DNA of 64,000 nt from assembly GCF_004349135.1 (NCBI RefSeq), contig NZ_SMFN01000001.1:62001-126000 (forward strand). Direction: 5' to 3'. This stretch comes from Flavobacterium sandaracinum. GTDB lineage: Bacteria > Bacteroidota > Bacteroidia > Flavobacteriales > Flavobacteriaceae. The notes under the pieces were generated by a model that was given only the letters and a program-made list of their open reading frames with translations, was not told the origin of the DNA and ran no database searches. The translations under genes were made by a program, and so were the position numbers. Below, in pieces: positions 16,912-25,998 of the stretch. Within the stretch, counting starts at the first letter, position 1, and every line of letters starts with the position of its first letter.

Positions 16912-18099
16912 GTGAACACAGATTTTTTAAAATACCAAGCACAAACTTCACCCTATCCGCTAGGTATGGAGGTGTCACACGCTATAGGTTCTTACATTTA
17001 TGCAACAAACTCTAGAAAATACCTAGATTTTGTGGCAGGAGTTTCCGCTTGTGCCTTAGGGCACCAACATCCAAGAGTGAATCAAGCCATCAAAGATCAA
17101 CTTGATAAATATTCTCACGTCATGGTTTATGGTGAATATTCACAAAGTCCTGCAGTAGAATATTGCAAATTATTAGCATCACTCCTGCCCGCTCCTTTAG
17201 ACAAAACGTACTTGGTAAATTCAGGCACAGAAGCCATCGAAGGCGCTCTAAAACTCGCCAGACGAACCACAGGGAGAAGCCAATTGATCTCGTGTCACAA
17301 TGCCTATCACGGCAACACTATGGGTTCATTGAGCGTTATGGGATTTGAAGAACGCAAGCAAATCTTCCGTCCTTTGATCCCAGATGTTGATTTTATTACG
17401 TTCAATAATGAGGAAGATTTATTAAAAATAACTACCAAAACAGCCGGAATTATTCTGGAAACCATTCAAGGTGGTGCTGGATTTATTCAGCCGCACAATG
17501 ATTTTCTCAAAAAAGTGCGTCTACGTTGTGATGAAATGGGCGCAATAATGATTCTGGACGAAATCCAACCGGGTTTCGGGAGAACCGGAAAACTTTTTGG
17601 ATTCCAAAATTACGATGTGGTTCCTGATATTCTAGTCATGGGAAAAGGAATGGGTGGCGGTATGCCAGTAGGCGCTTTTACGGCTTCATCTGTAATGATG
17701 GATTTATTAAGCGACAATCCAAAATTGGGACATATCACTACTTTTGGAGGTCACCCTGTCATTGCGTCAGCCTGTTTGGCAACTCTGCAGGAAATAACTG
17801 AAACCAATCTAATGACCGAAGCGATCGAGAAAGAAAAGCTATTCCGATCACTTTTGGTACATCCTTTGATAGAAGAGATTAGAGGAAAAGGTTTAATGCT
17901 TGCCGCAATGACCAAAAGTGCCGATACAACTAATAAAGTGATTCTCAAATGTCAAGACAAAGGACTCATTTTATTCTGGCTACTATTTGAAGGAACTGCA
18001 ATCCGTATCACGCCTCCACTTACTATTTCTGAAGAAGAAATAAGAGAAGGTTGTAGCATTATACTTGAAGTAATGGATGAAATAATGATTGAAGAATGA
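16912..18099 (+). CDS. Class III PLP-dependent aminotransferase
   Basis: The 395-residue protein is a full-length class III aminotransferase. NSGTEAIEGALKLARR is the phosphate-binding region, ILDEIQPGFGRTGKLF holds the cofactor Asp, and LVMGKGMGGGMPVGAF carries the PLP Lys (about 245). Relatives include acetylornithine and 4-aminobutyrate aminotransferases, and the sequence alone does not fix the substrate. The start is GTG at 16912. It follows the OstA-like gene by 59 bp. No arginine or ornithine genes lie near, so I give no gene name. Confidence 0.88.
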   Translation: MNTDFLKYQAQTSPYPLGMEVSHAIGSYIYATNSRKYLDFVAGVSACALGHQHPRVNQAIKDQLDKYSHVMVYGEYSQSPAVEYCKLLASLLPAPLDKTYLVNSGTEAIEGALKLARRTTGRSQLISCHNAYHGNTMGSLSVMGFEERKQIFRPLIPDVDFITFNNEEDLLKITTKTAGIILETIQGGAGFIQPHNDFLKKVRLRCDEMGAIMILDEIQPGFGRTGKLFGFQNYDVVPDILVMGKGMGGGMPVGAFTASSVMMDLLSDNPKLGHITTFGGHPVIASACLATLQEITETNLMTEAIEKEKLFRSLLVHPLIEEIRGKGLMLAAMTKSADTTNKVILKCQDKGLILFWLLFEGTAIRITPPLTISEEEIREGCSIILEVMDEIMIEE

Positions 18100-18380
18100 T
18101 AATTAACGATTTTTGATTGCAACATTTAGTAGTATTGAAGAAACATCAAAACACTTATTCAAAACTATTAAAAAAAATTGGGAGCTAATCCTGCTATCCG
18201 ATACAATCTTTTACTTTTTGGCAGCAAAAAGTAAAAGGATTTCCACTCCTATCAGGGCTATGGGATCTGTTTTAACCAAAACTTTTTTGTTAATTAAATT
18301 GTTCACAACAATTCCAACTTTACCTCACAGTACACGTACGATTACCTAAATTTATTTAGGCTAAATTAAAAACACACAGT
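18100..18380. other. Intergenic region holding a dispersed repeat
   Basis: No credible gene. Its middle is the imperfect repeat described at 18181-18259. The rest is AT-rich leader before the TPR gene. Confidence 0.6.
18181..18259 (-). repeat. Dispersed flavobacterial repeat with internal hairpin, copy 1
   Basis: Read on the minus strand it begins AGCCCTGATAGGAGTGGA and ends GATAGCAGGATTAGCTCC, with a perfect internal hairpin (CTTTTACTTTTTG, loop CTGC, complementary arm). The copy at 30578-30678 has matching ends (AGCCCTGATGGCAGCGGC, ACAGCAGGAAATGGCTTC) but an unrelated hairpin in the middle. Conserved ends with a variable hairpin suggest a structured element, either mobile or transcribed. 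Confidence 0.65.
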
Positions 18381-19775
18381 ATGCAATTAAGCAACGAAGA
18401 AGAAGACTATAACTTATCCCTGTCTAAATTTGAGTCGATGTTGAAAACCAACAAAGTGCTCTTTTTTGACTCTGAAGAATTTGAAGAAATTATTCTTCAT
18501 TATCTCGATATGGGTAAGTCCGCATTGGCAAAAAAAGCGTTAAAACTAGCACTAGACCAACACCCAAAATCAACTGGACTTAAATTAGTTCAAGTGGAGA
18601 TGTTAGTCTTTGATGACAAACTGGAATTAGCCGAAAAATTATTGAATGAATTGTATGCTATTGAGCCAACAAATGAAGAAATTTACATCCAAAAAGCGAA
18701 TATATACTCGAAAAGAGACCAACACGAAAAAGCTGTTGAGTTATTAAGAATCGCATTAAAATATACTGATGACAATGCTGATGTTTATAACTTAATTGGT
18801 ATGGAATATCTTTTTATGGACAACCTTGAAATGGCAAAAGAAAGTTTCATCAAGTGTTTAGAAGAGGATTTAGAAGACCAATCTGCACTGTATAACGTAG
18901 TGTATTGTTTTGAATTTTTAGATCAAAATCAAGAGGCTATCAGTTATTTAAAAAAATACATCGATAAAAATCCATACAGCGAAATCGCTTGGCACCAACT
19001 AGGTCGCTTACATTATGGGGTTAAAGAATATGAAAATGCCATTCGCGCCTTTGATTACGCCACGTTAATTGACGATGAATTCCTAGGAGCGTTTATGGAA
19101 AAAGCGAAAGCTTTTGAACGATTAAAAAAATATGAAGAAGCTATTGAAAGCTACAGCAGAACAATCGAATTGGATGATGCTACTTCGTATGCGCTACTGC
19201 GAATGGGAAAATGCTATGAAAAGCTTGGTAACTCTGTTTTAGCCTTAAAATACTTTAATGAAACAGTACATGAAGATCCCCTTTTAGACAAAGGTTGGAT
19301 CGCTATAACTGATTTCTATGTTCGCCAAAAAAACTTTCAAAAGGCGCTGTTTTATGTCAATAAAGCATTAGCAATTGACAACCAAAATCGGTTGTACTGG
19401 AAGCGTTTTGCCTCCATAAATAAACAAATGAATTTCTTTGAAGAAGCAGAGTTTGGCTATAGAAAAGCAGTAGAATTTGGGGATCATTCCTTAGAAACTT
19501 GGTTGTTCTGGGTGGACATATTACAATTTTTAGGAGAATTCGAAAGTGCTATTCAGACTTTATTACAAGCATCCGAATATTTTCCAGAAGAGAATGAAGT
19601 CGAATACCGTTTAGCAGGGTTGTACTTTATGCTAACGGATAATACAAAAGCAAAATTCCATTTAAGCAATGCCTTGCGATTGAATTTTGAGAATTACATT
19701 CTTTTAGAAGATTTATTCCCAGTAGTTTGGGCAAAAAAAATGGTACAGAATTATATTGCAAAACATAAAAAATAA
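18381..19775 (+). CDS. Tetratricopeptide repeat protein
   Basis: The 464-residue protein is made almost entirely of TPR helix pairs, about ten to twelve units (for example DVYNLIGMEYLFMDNLEMAKESF, SEIAWHQLGRLHYGVKEYENAIRAF, TSYALLRMGKCYEKLGNSVLALKYF). There is no signal peptide or membrane segment, so it is a cytoplasmic scaffold for protein contacts. The partner is not evident. It lies 2 bp upstream of aroE and is probably cotranscribed with it; this pairing does not by itself imply a shared pathway. Confidence 0.88.
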   Translation: MQLSNEEEDYNLSLSKFESMLKTNKVLFFDSEEFEEIILHYLDMGKSALAKKALKLALDQHPKSTGLKLVQVEMLVFDDKLELAEKLLNELYAIEPTNEEIYIQKANIYSKRDQHEKAVELLRIALKYTDDNADVYNLIGMEYLFMDNLEMAKESFIKCLEEDLEDQSALYNVVYCFEFLDQNQEAISYLKKYIDKNPYSEIAWHQLGRLHYGVKEYENAIRAFDYATLIDDEFLGAFMEKAKAFERLKKYEEAIESYSRTIELDDATSYALLRMGKCYEKLGNSVLALKYFNETVHEDPLLDKGWIAITDFYVRQKNFQKALFYVNKALAIDNQNRLYWKRFASINKQMNFFEEAEFGYRKAVEFGDHSLETWLFWVDILQFLGEFESAIQTLLQASEYFPEENEVEYRLAGLYFMLTDNTKAKFHLSNALRLNFENYILLEDLFPVVWAKKMVQNYIAKHKK

Positions 19776-19777
19776 TA

Positions 19778-20527
19778 ATGATTGATATCGTTAGAAAGCG
19801 CTTTGGATTACTGGGTCGTAATATAAGTTATTCTTTTTCGAAAGGGTATTTTACAGAAAAATTTGATAGTGAAAATTTTGAAGGCTGCACGTATGAGAAT
19901 TTTGATATTCCAGAAATAAATGCCTTTCCCGAAGTTGTTAAAAACACGCCTGATCTCAAAGGAATGAGTGTCACTATTCCCTATAAAGAAGCAGTACTTC
20001 CATTTTTGCATAAACTTTCGAAAAAAGCACTGCTAATTGGCGCTGTCAATACAATTAAAATTACCAAAAAAGGAAAGCTAAAAGGATACAATACGGATTA
20101 TTATGGTTTTAAAAAATCATTACAACCGTTATTGGAACCGCACCATAAAAAAGCCCTGATTTTGGGTACTGGAGGCGCATCTAAAGGAGTAGCTTTTGCT
20201 CTGGATGAACTAAACATTCCCTACACCTTTGTTTCTAGAGAGGCGAAAGAAAATGGGATTGATTATGACCGAATCAATGCGACCACATTTGATAATTACC
20301 AAATCATCATAAACGCTACGCCAGTAGGAACAAGTCCTAATGTAGAAGCTTTTCCATTAATCCCGTATGAATATTTCACAGACAAGCATATTGCTTATGA
20401 TTTGATTTATAATCCTGCCGAAACGCAATTCCTAAAAAAAGCAAAACAACAAGGAGCCAAAATTAAAAACGGTTTGGACATGCTGATTTTTCAAGCCGAA
20501 AAAGCATGGAAAATTTGGAATAAGTAA
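19778..20527 (+). CDS. aroE: Shikimate dehydrogenase
   Basis: The enzyme reduces 3-dehydroshikimate with NADPH in the aromatic amino-acid pathway. The substrate site is seen as ISYSFSK (SxS), MSVTIPYK with the catalytic Lys, and NTDYYGF with the catalytic Asp. ILGTGGASKGVAFAL is the NADP-binding glycine loop. KNGLDMLIFQAEKAWKIW is the standard C-terminus. The 249 residues are normal. A strong terminator follows, so aroE closes the operon before the CRISPR locus. Confidence 0.95.
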   Translation: MIDIVRKRFGLLGRNISYSFSKGYFTEKFDSENFEGCTYENFDIPEINAFPEVVKNTPDLKGMSVTIPYKEAVLPFLHKLSKKALLIGAVNTIKITKKGKLKGYNTDYYGFKKSLQPLLEPHHKKALILGTGGASKGVAFALDELNIPYTFVSREAKENGIDYDRINATTFDNYQIIINATPVGTSPNVEAFPLIPYEYFTDKHIAYDLIYNPAETQFLKKAKQQGAKIKNGLDMLIFQAEKAWKIWNK

Positions 20528-20552
20528 TAAAAAAGTTTTACTGTAAACATAT

Positions 20553-20622
20553 AAATCGTCTTGTTTTAAAACTGAATTACTTCTTAACAGTTCAACAGTT
20601 TCAAAACAAGACGATTTTTTTT
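20553..20622 (+). terminator. Terminator after aroE
   Basis: Long inverted repeat: AAATCGTCTTGTTTT and the inner AAACTG pair with CAGTTT and AAAACAAGACGATTT, followed by a T8 run near 20615-20622. Confidence 0.8.
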
Positions 20623-20729
20623 GTGACTAAATAAAATACAAATTGAGGAATACCGTAAAGCAGTTAAATACTTAATGCTTTAATTTGATTGAAAATCAAT
20701 TATTTGCAATTAATTTAACCACTTAAATT

Positions 20730-21644
20730 ATGATCAAAAGAACAATTCTCATCGAAAACAAATCCTCAATCACTACAAAAAATCAACAATTAGTAATCAA
20801 ATCAGAAATAAGAGAAAGTGCTATTCCAATAGAAGATATTGGCTTTCTAGTACTTGATCATGCTGAAATCTACTTGAGTATTCCTGCCATGAATCTTGTT
20901 GTTGAACATAATACCGCTATTATTATTTGCGGTAGCAACCATCTTCCCAATGGAATGCTTCTCAACCTCAACAGCCACCACATCCAGCAAGAAATATTCA
21001 AAAATCAGATTGAAGCTTCCATTCCACTTAAAAAACAATTATGGCAGCAAACTATTGTTGAAAAAATTAAAAATCAAGGAGAATTATTAGCCAAAATAAC
21101 GGCTAGCAAAAACACTTTTGAATTTCTAGCCAGTAAGGTTCTGAGCGGAGACACATCAAATATGGAAGGCGTTGCGGCACAACAGTATTGGAAACATTTC
21201 CCGCTACCCAATCATGAAAAAGATGGTATAAAAAGAGAGCGATATGGCGATTATCCAAATAATTTTTTAAATTATGGTTATGCTATCTTGAGAGCTGCTA
21301 CCGCACGAGCACTTTCTGGAAGCGGATTATTAAATACTTTGGGGATTCATCACAAAAGTAAGTATAATGCTTTTGCTCTTGCAGATGATATTATGGAACC
21401 GTTTAGACCTATTGTTGATGAAAAAGTTTTTGATATTATGAAACGTTATCAAGAACAAGAACTTAATACGGCAATCAAAGCAGAACTATTGCAATTACTT
21501 ACACAAACTGTTTATTTCAAAGAGGAGAAAAGTCCGTTGATGGTAGGATTACAAAAAACAGCTAGTTCACTCCAACAGTGTTATACCGGTGACCGTAAAA
21601 AAATAAAATATCCTAAATTATGGAACTTAACGGATATCGAATAA
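20730..21644 (+). CDS. cas1: CRISPR-associated endonuclease Cas1 (type II)
   Basis: Cas1 and Cas2 form the integrase that inserts new spacers. The 304-residue protein has the Cas1 pattern. The conserved acidic residue is in NMEGVAAQQYWKHF (about 149), a His is in GIHHKSKYNAF (about 208), and DDIMEPFRPIVDE (about 220) holds the third metal ligand. The active site appears intact. It overlaps cas2 by 25 bp. No cas4 or csn2 is present, which with the Cas9 form points to subtype II-C. No good -7/-33 promoter is visible upstream. Confidence 0.95.
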   Translation: MIKRTILIENKSSITTKNQQLVIKSEIRESAIPIEDIGFLVLDHAEIYLSIPAMNLVVEHNTAIIICGSNHLPNGMLLNLNSHHIQQEIFKNQIEASIPLKKQLWQQTIVEKIKNQGELLAKITASKNTFEFLASKVLSGDTSNMEGVAAQQYWKHFPLPNHEKDGIKRERYGDYPNNFLNYGYAILRAATARALSGSGLLNTLGIHHKSKYNAFALADDIMEPFRPIVDEKVFDIMKRYQEQELNTAIKAELLQLLTQTVYFKEEKSPLMVGLQKTASSLQQCYTGDRKKIKYPKLWNLTDIE

Positions 21645-21949
21645 TGTGGTTGTTCGTATTTTTTGATCTACCGACAGAAACCAAAAAAGATAAAAGAAAT
21701 GCCTCACAATTTCGAGGTAATCTCTTGAAAGATGGTTTTAGCATGATGCAATATTCTGTTTATGTGCGCCATTGTGCGAGCAGTGAAAGTGCTGATGTAC
21801 ATGAAAAACGCATACACCGACTCTTACCACCTTTAGGAAAAGTGAGTGTTTTACGAATTACGGATAAGCAATTTGGAAATATTTTAAACTTTTGGGGCAA
21901 AGCTGAAGTCCCAAAAGCACCGCAACCCACACAACTCGAACTGTTCTAA
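21620..21949 (+). CDS. cas2: CRISPR-associated Cas2
   Basis: The 109-residue protein starts with the ferredoxin-like strand carrying the conserved Asp (MWLFVFFDLPTETKKDK) and has SMMQYSVYVRHC in its middle, typical of Cas2 from type II loci. It is the structural partner of Cas1 in spacer integration. The start overlaps the end of cas1, which implies coupled translation. The gene runs toward the array and stops at the hairpin at 22001-22051. Confidence 0.94.
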   Translation: MELNGYRIMWLFVFFDLPTETKKDKRNASQFRGNLLKDGFSMMQYSVYVRHCASSESADVHEKRIHRLLPPLGKVSVLRITDKQFGNILNFWGKAEVPKAPQPTQLELF

Positions 21950-21952
21950 ATT

Positions 21953-21990
21953 TCCCCTCCTCTGGAGGAATGCATAAAGGGTGGGGCGGT
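21953..21990. repeat. GC-rich short palindromic element after cas2
   Basis: A GC-rich stretch (CCCCTCCTCTGGAGG, then AAAGGGTGGGGCGG) stands out in an AT-rich setting just after the cas2 stop. From memory, similar CCCCTCC...GGAGGGG...GGGGTGG strings recur between genes of Flavobacteriaceae. No second copy is in this window. Confidence 0.35.
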
Positions 21991-22000
21991 CGCTACAAAC

Positions 22001-22051
22001 AAAAAAATGCCTCAATATTGGGTTATCAAACCAATAAAGAGGCATTTTTTT
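22001..22051. terminator. Bidirectional terminator between cas2 and the CRISPR array
   Basis: AAAAAATGCCTC (22002-22013) pairs with GAGGCATTTTTT (22039-22050), and an inner TATTGG/CCAATA extends the stem. A and T runs on the two sides let it stop cas2 reading rightward and the array reading leftward. Confidence 0.8.
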
Positions 22052-22102
22052 ATACGATATTTACTTTTAATACTATGAAAATCAGAAGATAACAAGCCAA
22101 CT

Positions 22103-25100
22103 AATATCGTGTTTTCTAATCTTTAATCAAACCACAACTATTCAAGACGAAGGATGTCGGGAATAAAAAATATCGTGTTTTCTAATCTTTAATCAAACCA
22201 CAACTGCCGGAGCATCGTCATTAAATACATATTCAATATCGTGTTTTCTAATCTTTAATCAAACCACAACTATTAACGAATTGGTTAATAATTTAGTTGG
22301 AATATCGTGTTTTCTAATCTTTAATCAAACCACAACCTGAGTTGATCTTATCTACCGTGGTTCTGTAATATCGTGTTTTCTAATCTTTAATCAAACCACA
22401 ACCACAAGTTCCATCTGTGCGAACGTGATCTTAATATCGTGTTTTCTAATCTTTAATCAAACCACAACCAAGTGAGGACGATCAAAGGGAACTGGATAAA
22501 TATCGTGTTTTCTAATCTTTAATCAAACCACAACATTTTTGACATCACTAAATGCGGTATTAAAATATCGTGTTTTCTAATCTTTAATCAAACCACAACA
22601 TTTTAGAAACATTATAACTCCAAAGCATAAATATCGTGTTTTCTAATCTTTAATCAAACCACAACAGCAATCGCTCAAAATGCTTTGAAAAACGTAATAT
22701 CGTGTTTTCTAATCTTTAATCAAACCACAACCATTTGTAAACATGGTTAACAAATTTGGGGAATATCGTGTTTTCTAATCTTTAATCAAACCACAACCTT
22801 GCGAACTACCAAACGTGAACTTACTACAATATCGTGTTTTCTAATCTTTAATCAAACCACAACTTCTATTAACAGTACCTGTACCTGTAACAGAATATCG
22901 TGTTTTCTAATCTTTAATCAAACCACAACTATCTTTTACACTTCAATTTAGTATCGTTTAATATCGTGTTTTCTAATCTTTAATCAAACCACAACCACAA
23001 CGTGCTAATTTAAAAAACAAACGTGAATATCGTGTTTTCTAATCTTTAATCAAACCACAACTACGGAGACGCTTCGCTCGTGAATGGGATTAATATCGTG
23101 TTTTCTAATCTTTAATCAAACCACAACAGTTGTAGGGCAATAAACACCACCTTGCCCAATATCGTGTTTTCTAATCTTTAATCAAACCACAACCAGCGAA
23201 AGTGGTCCAATAATGCATACAACAATATCGTGTTTTCTAATCTTTAATCAAACCACAACGGTTTCTTTGAGGTAAAGTTCTTTAAAAAGAATATCGTGTT
23301 TTCTAATCTTTAATCAAACCACAACTTAATGCACCTTCGTTTATTTGAAAGTTTTAATATCGTGTTTTCTAATCTTTAATCAAACCACAACCTATATTTG
23401 TTTATTATTATAAGGTAACGTAATATCGTGTTTTCTAATCTTTAATCAAACCACAACTTAAATTTGATATACAAATTATTTATTTATAATATCGTGTTTT
23501 CTAATCTTTAATCAAACCACAACTACTTTTCCTTAACTGCTACAATAATGAACAATATCGTGTTTTCTAATCTTTAATCAAACCACAACATTATTTGGAA
23601 CGGGCGTTAACACTCCATTAATATCGTGTTTTCTAATCTTTAATCAAACCACAACTATTTTATAATGGTTCAATTGTATCTAAAGAATATCGTGTTTTCT
23701 AATCTTTAATCAAACCACAACTATGCTTATTGAATGGTTAGAGCAATTTAAAATATCGTGTTTTCTAATCTTTAATCAAACCACAACGTGACTATTGCCG
23801 TGTTGTCTAATGCTACGAATATCGTGTTTTCTAATCTTTAATCAAACCACAACTTTAAAGCGTCCTTAGTTAAATTCTCAATTAATATCGTGTTTTCTAA
23901 TCTTTAATCAAACCACAACAGTTAATAACTCAACTGGAATTGTAATTGAAATATCGTGTTTTCTAATCTTTAATCAAACCACAACCTTGACCAATTAAAA
24001 TTAGATTTGGCTTGCAATATCGTGTTTTCTAATCTTTAATCAAACCACAACACCTCCGTAACCGTCACCAACTATCCAAATAATATCGTGTTTTCTAATC
24101 TTTAATCAAACCACAACCTGCTATTACATTTTGAATAGCAGCAGACCAATATCGTGTTTTCTAATCTTTAATCAAACCACAACAGCACCTTTGCGCACTT
24201 CTTGGATGACCGTAATATCGTGTTTTCTAATCTTTAATCAAACCACAACTGGAACACGATCTATATTGATACGGCCACTAATATCGTGTTTTCTAATCTT
24301 TAATCAAACCACAACAGTAGATCAAAGTGTGAGTACTACCGAAAAAATATCGTGTTTTCTAATCTTTAATCAAACCACAACATTCTACGCCAAGGGCATT
24401 AGAGTATCAATAATATCGTGTTTTCTAATCTTTAATCAAACCACAACTACAGCCAACTTTATATGTTAATCCTTGAGAATATCGTGTTTTCTAATCTTTA
24501 ATCAAACCACAACCATCTGAATTATATTCTGTAGAACAATCAAATATCGTGTTTTCTAATCTTTAATCAAACCACAACTGCTGAGATGCAAGTATTCAAA
24601 CCAGTAATAATATCGTGTTTTCTAATCTTTAATCAAACCACAACTGTAGATCAAAGTGTAAGTACTACCGAAAAAATATCGTGTTTTCTAATCTTTAATC
24701 AAACCACAACTTATTTATTCTATTACCGTAGTTTATACCAATATCGTGTTTTCTAATCTTTAATCAAACCACAACCTAAAATAAAAACACAAAAAGCCAA
24801 AGCCAAATATCGTGTTTTCTAATCTTTAATCAAACCACAACTTAAGGGGATAAATGTGGGTAAACCAAAGAATATCGTGTTTTCTAATCTTTAATCAAAC
24901 CACAACATATTAATTGCAATGCGAAAAAGTGAAATTAATATCGTGTTTTCTAATCTTTAATCAAACCACAACCAACTAGATTTAAAGGCGAATTTAGCAA
25001 GTAATATCGTGTTTTCTAATCTTTAATCAAACCACAACACATGTTAAATCCATTATTTACATCATTGCAATATCGTGTTTTCTAATCTTTAATCAAACCA

Positions 25101-25698
25101 CAACAATCCCTTTCTTTTGCACATCGAGTTTTTTAATATCGTGTTTTCTAATCTTTAATCAAACCACAACCAATGTCTTTGGTTAATTTTTGATGTTCCA
25201 AATATCGTGTTTTCTAATCTTTAATCAAACCACAACCATCATGCAGTATATTATGATATTGCATGAAATATCGTGTTTTCTAATCTTTAATCAAACCACA
25301 ACCATAAATAGTTGATCTATCGTATTTTCTATAATATCGTGTTTTCTAATCTTTAATCAAACCACAACCTTGGTCCTTTTTACATAGACAATAGCACCAA
25401 TATCGTGTTTTCTAATCTTTAATCAAACCACAACAGGTAACGCTAATTGTAGAACCTTTAGGAAAATATCGTGTTTTCTAATCTTTAATCAAACCACAAC
25501 TTGTTTCCTGATCTAAAAGCAGGCGCTACTAATATCGTGTTTTCTAATCTTTAATCAAACCACAACAGTAGATCAAAGTGTGAGTACTACCGAAAAAATA
25601 TCGTGTTTTCTAATCTTTAATCAAACCACAACTGAGAATACTTGTAAAGAAAACACAAACAGAATATCGTGTTTTCTAATCTTTAATCAAACCACAAC
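22103..25698 (-). CRISPR. Type II-C CRISPR array, 55 repeats and 54 spacers
   Basis: I counted 55 copies of a 36-bp repeat, with no differences that I could see. There are 50 spacers of 30 bp and 4 of 29 bp (before the repeats that start at 22564, 24543, 24740 and 24871). The sense strand is the minus strand: the repeat then begins GTTGTGGTTTGATTAAAG and ends ACACGATATT, as in other type II repeats, and the tracrRNA anti-repeat matches that polarity. The leader is therefore at the right end, and new spacers should enter beside 25698. Three spacers are related (24316-24345, 24645-24674, 25567-25596). Complete uniformity of the repeats suggests recent activity. Confidence 0.99.
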
Positions 25699-25753
25699 TG
25701 AAAGTTCTCGCGTCCCTGCTGGGCGGACGCCATAACTTTCAGTTGTGGTTTGA
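25687..25753 (-). promoter_or_regulatory. Leader hairpin formed with the first CRISPR repeat
   Basis: Two perfectly complementary 20-bp arms lie at 25687-25706 and 25734-25753, with an inner GCGTCC/GGACGC stem (25710-25715, 25725-25730). The left arm includes the last 12 bp of the final repeat as written on the plus strand. In transcribed sense the leader thus carries an anti-repeat for the first 12 nt of repeat 1 plus 8 nt of flanking leader. There is no U-run after it, so it is not a terminator. Confidence 0.8.
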
Positions 25754-25782
25754 GATGCTTAAGACGTTGAAAAACTGTATGT

Positions 25783-25790
25783 CAAAGAAC
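25783..25790 (-). promoter_or_regulatory. Probable CRISPR leader -7 element
   Basis: On the minus strand GTTCTTTG is followed by ACATAC. It differs from TAnnTTTG at the first two bases but is the same octamer found at the predicted ccoI promoter. An A-rich tract lies upstream. The start would be near 25778, 80 nt before the first repeat. Confidence 0.45.
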
Positions 25791-25805
25791 TTTTATTTTT
25801 TTTTT

Positions 25806-25877
25806 CATTCCGACCAGAGGAGGGATCACATCAGTTGCTCTCGTTATGTGATTCCTTATTCGTCGGAATGACAAACC
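25806..25877. repeat. Dispersed palindrome CATTCCGAC...GTCGGAATG, copy A
   Basis: Imperfect inverted repeat beginning CATTCCGACCAGAGGAGG and ending TTCGTCGGAATGACAAA. It is the same family as the perfect copy at 52354-52416. It lies between the array leader and cas9. Confidence 0.75.
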
Positions 25878-25962
25878 ACTACATAATTTTCCATTTTACC
25901 AGTAAATTCAACATATTGTTTTATTTTGGTTTCTTGAAAAAGAACCAAATTCCTATCGTTAT

Positions 25963-25995
25963 TTGATTCCTCCCTCGGCGGAATGACAAACCACT
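25963..25995. repeat. Dispersed palindrome, half copy B
   Basis: Only one arm is present (GATTCCTCCCTCGGCGGAATG). It is followed by ACAAACCACTA, exactly as after copy A, so A and B share a direct repeat of flanking sequence. It ends 4 bp before the cas9 stop. Confidence 0.65.
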
Positions 25996-25998
25996 AAA

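Noticed and set aside
18113..18349. 78-codon frame after the aminotransferase gene
   Set aside because: It begins with TTG, covers a dispersed repeat with a perfect hairpin, and has no recognisable domain.
23047..23091. 12-bp identity (AGACGCTTCGCT) between a spacer and the mazG tandem repeat, suggesting self-targeting
   Set aside because: Only 12 of 30 bases match and the rest differs, so it is likely chance or a common low-complexity string.
24131..24469. 112-codon open frame on the plus strand within the array
   Set aside because: It is translated CRISPR repeats (the recurring ISCFLIFNQTTT) with spacers between; no gene is likely.
25687..25753. Leader hairpin as a terminator for cas9
   Set aside because: On the minus strand no T-run follows the stem, and the arm precisely includes the CRISPR repeat end, which a terminator would not need.
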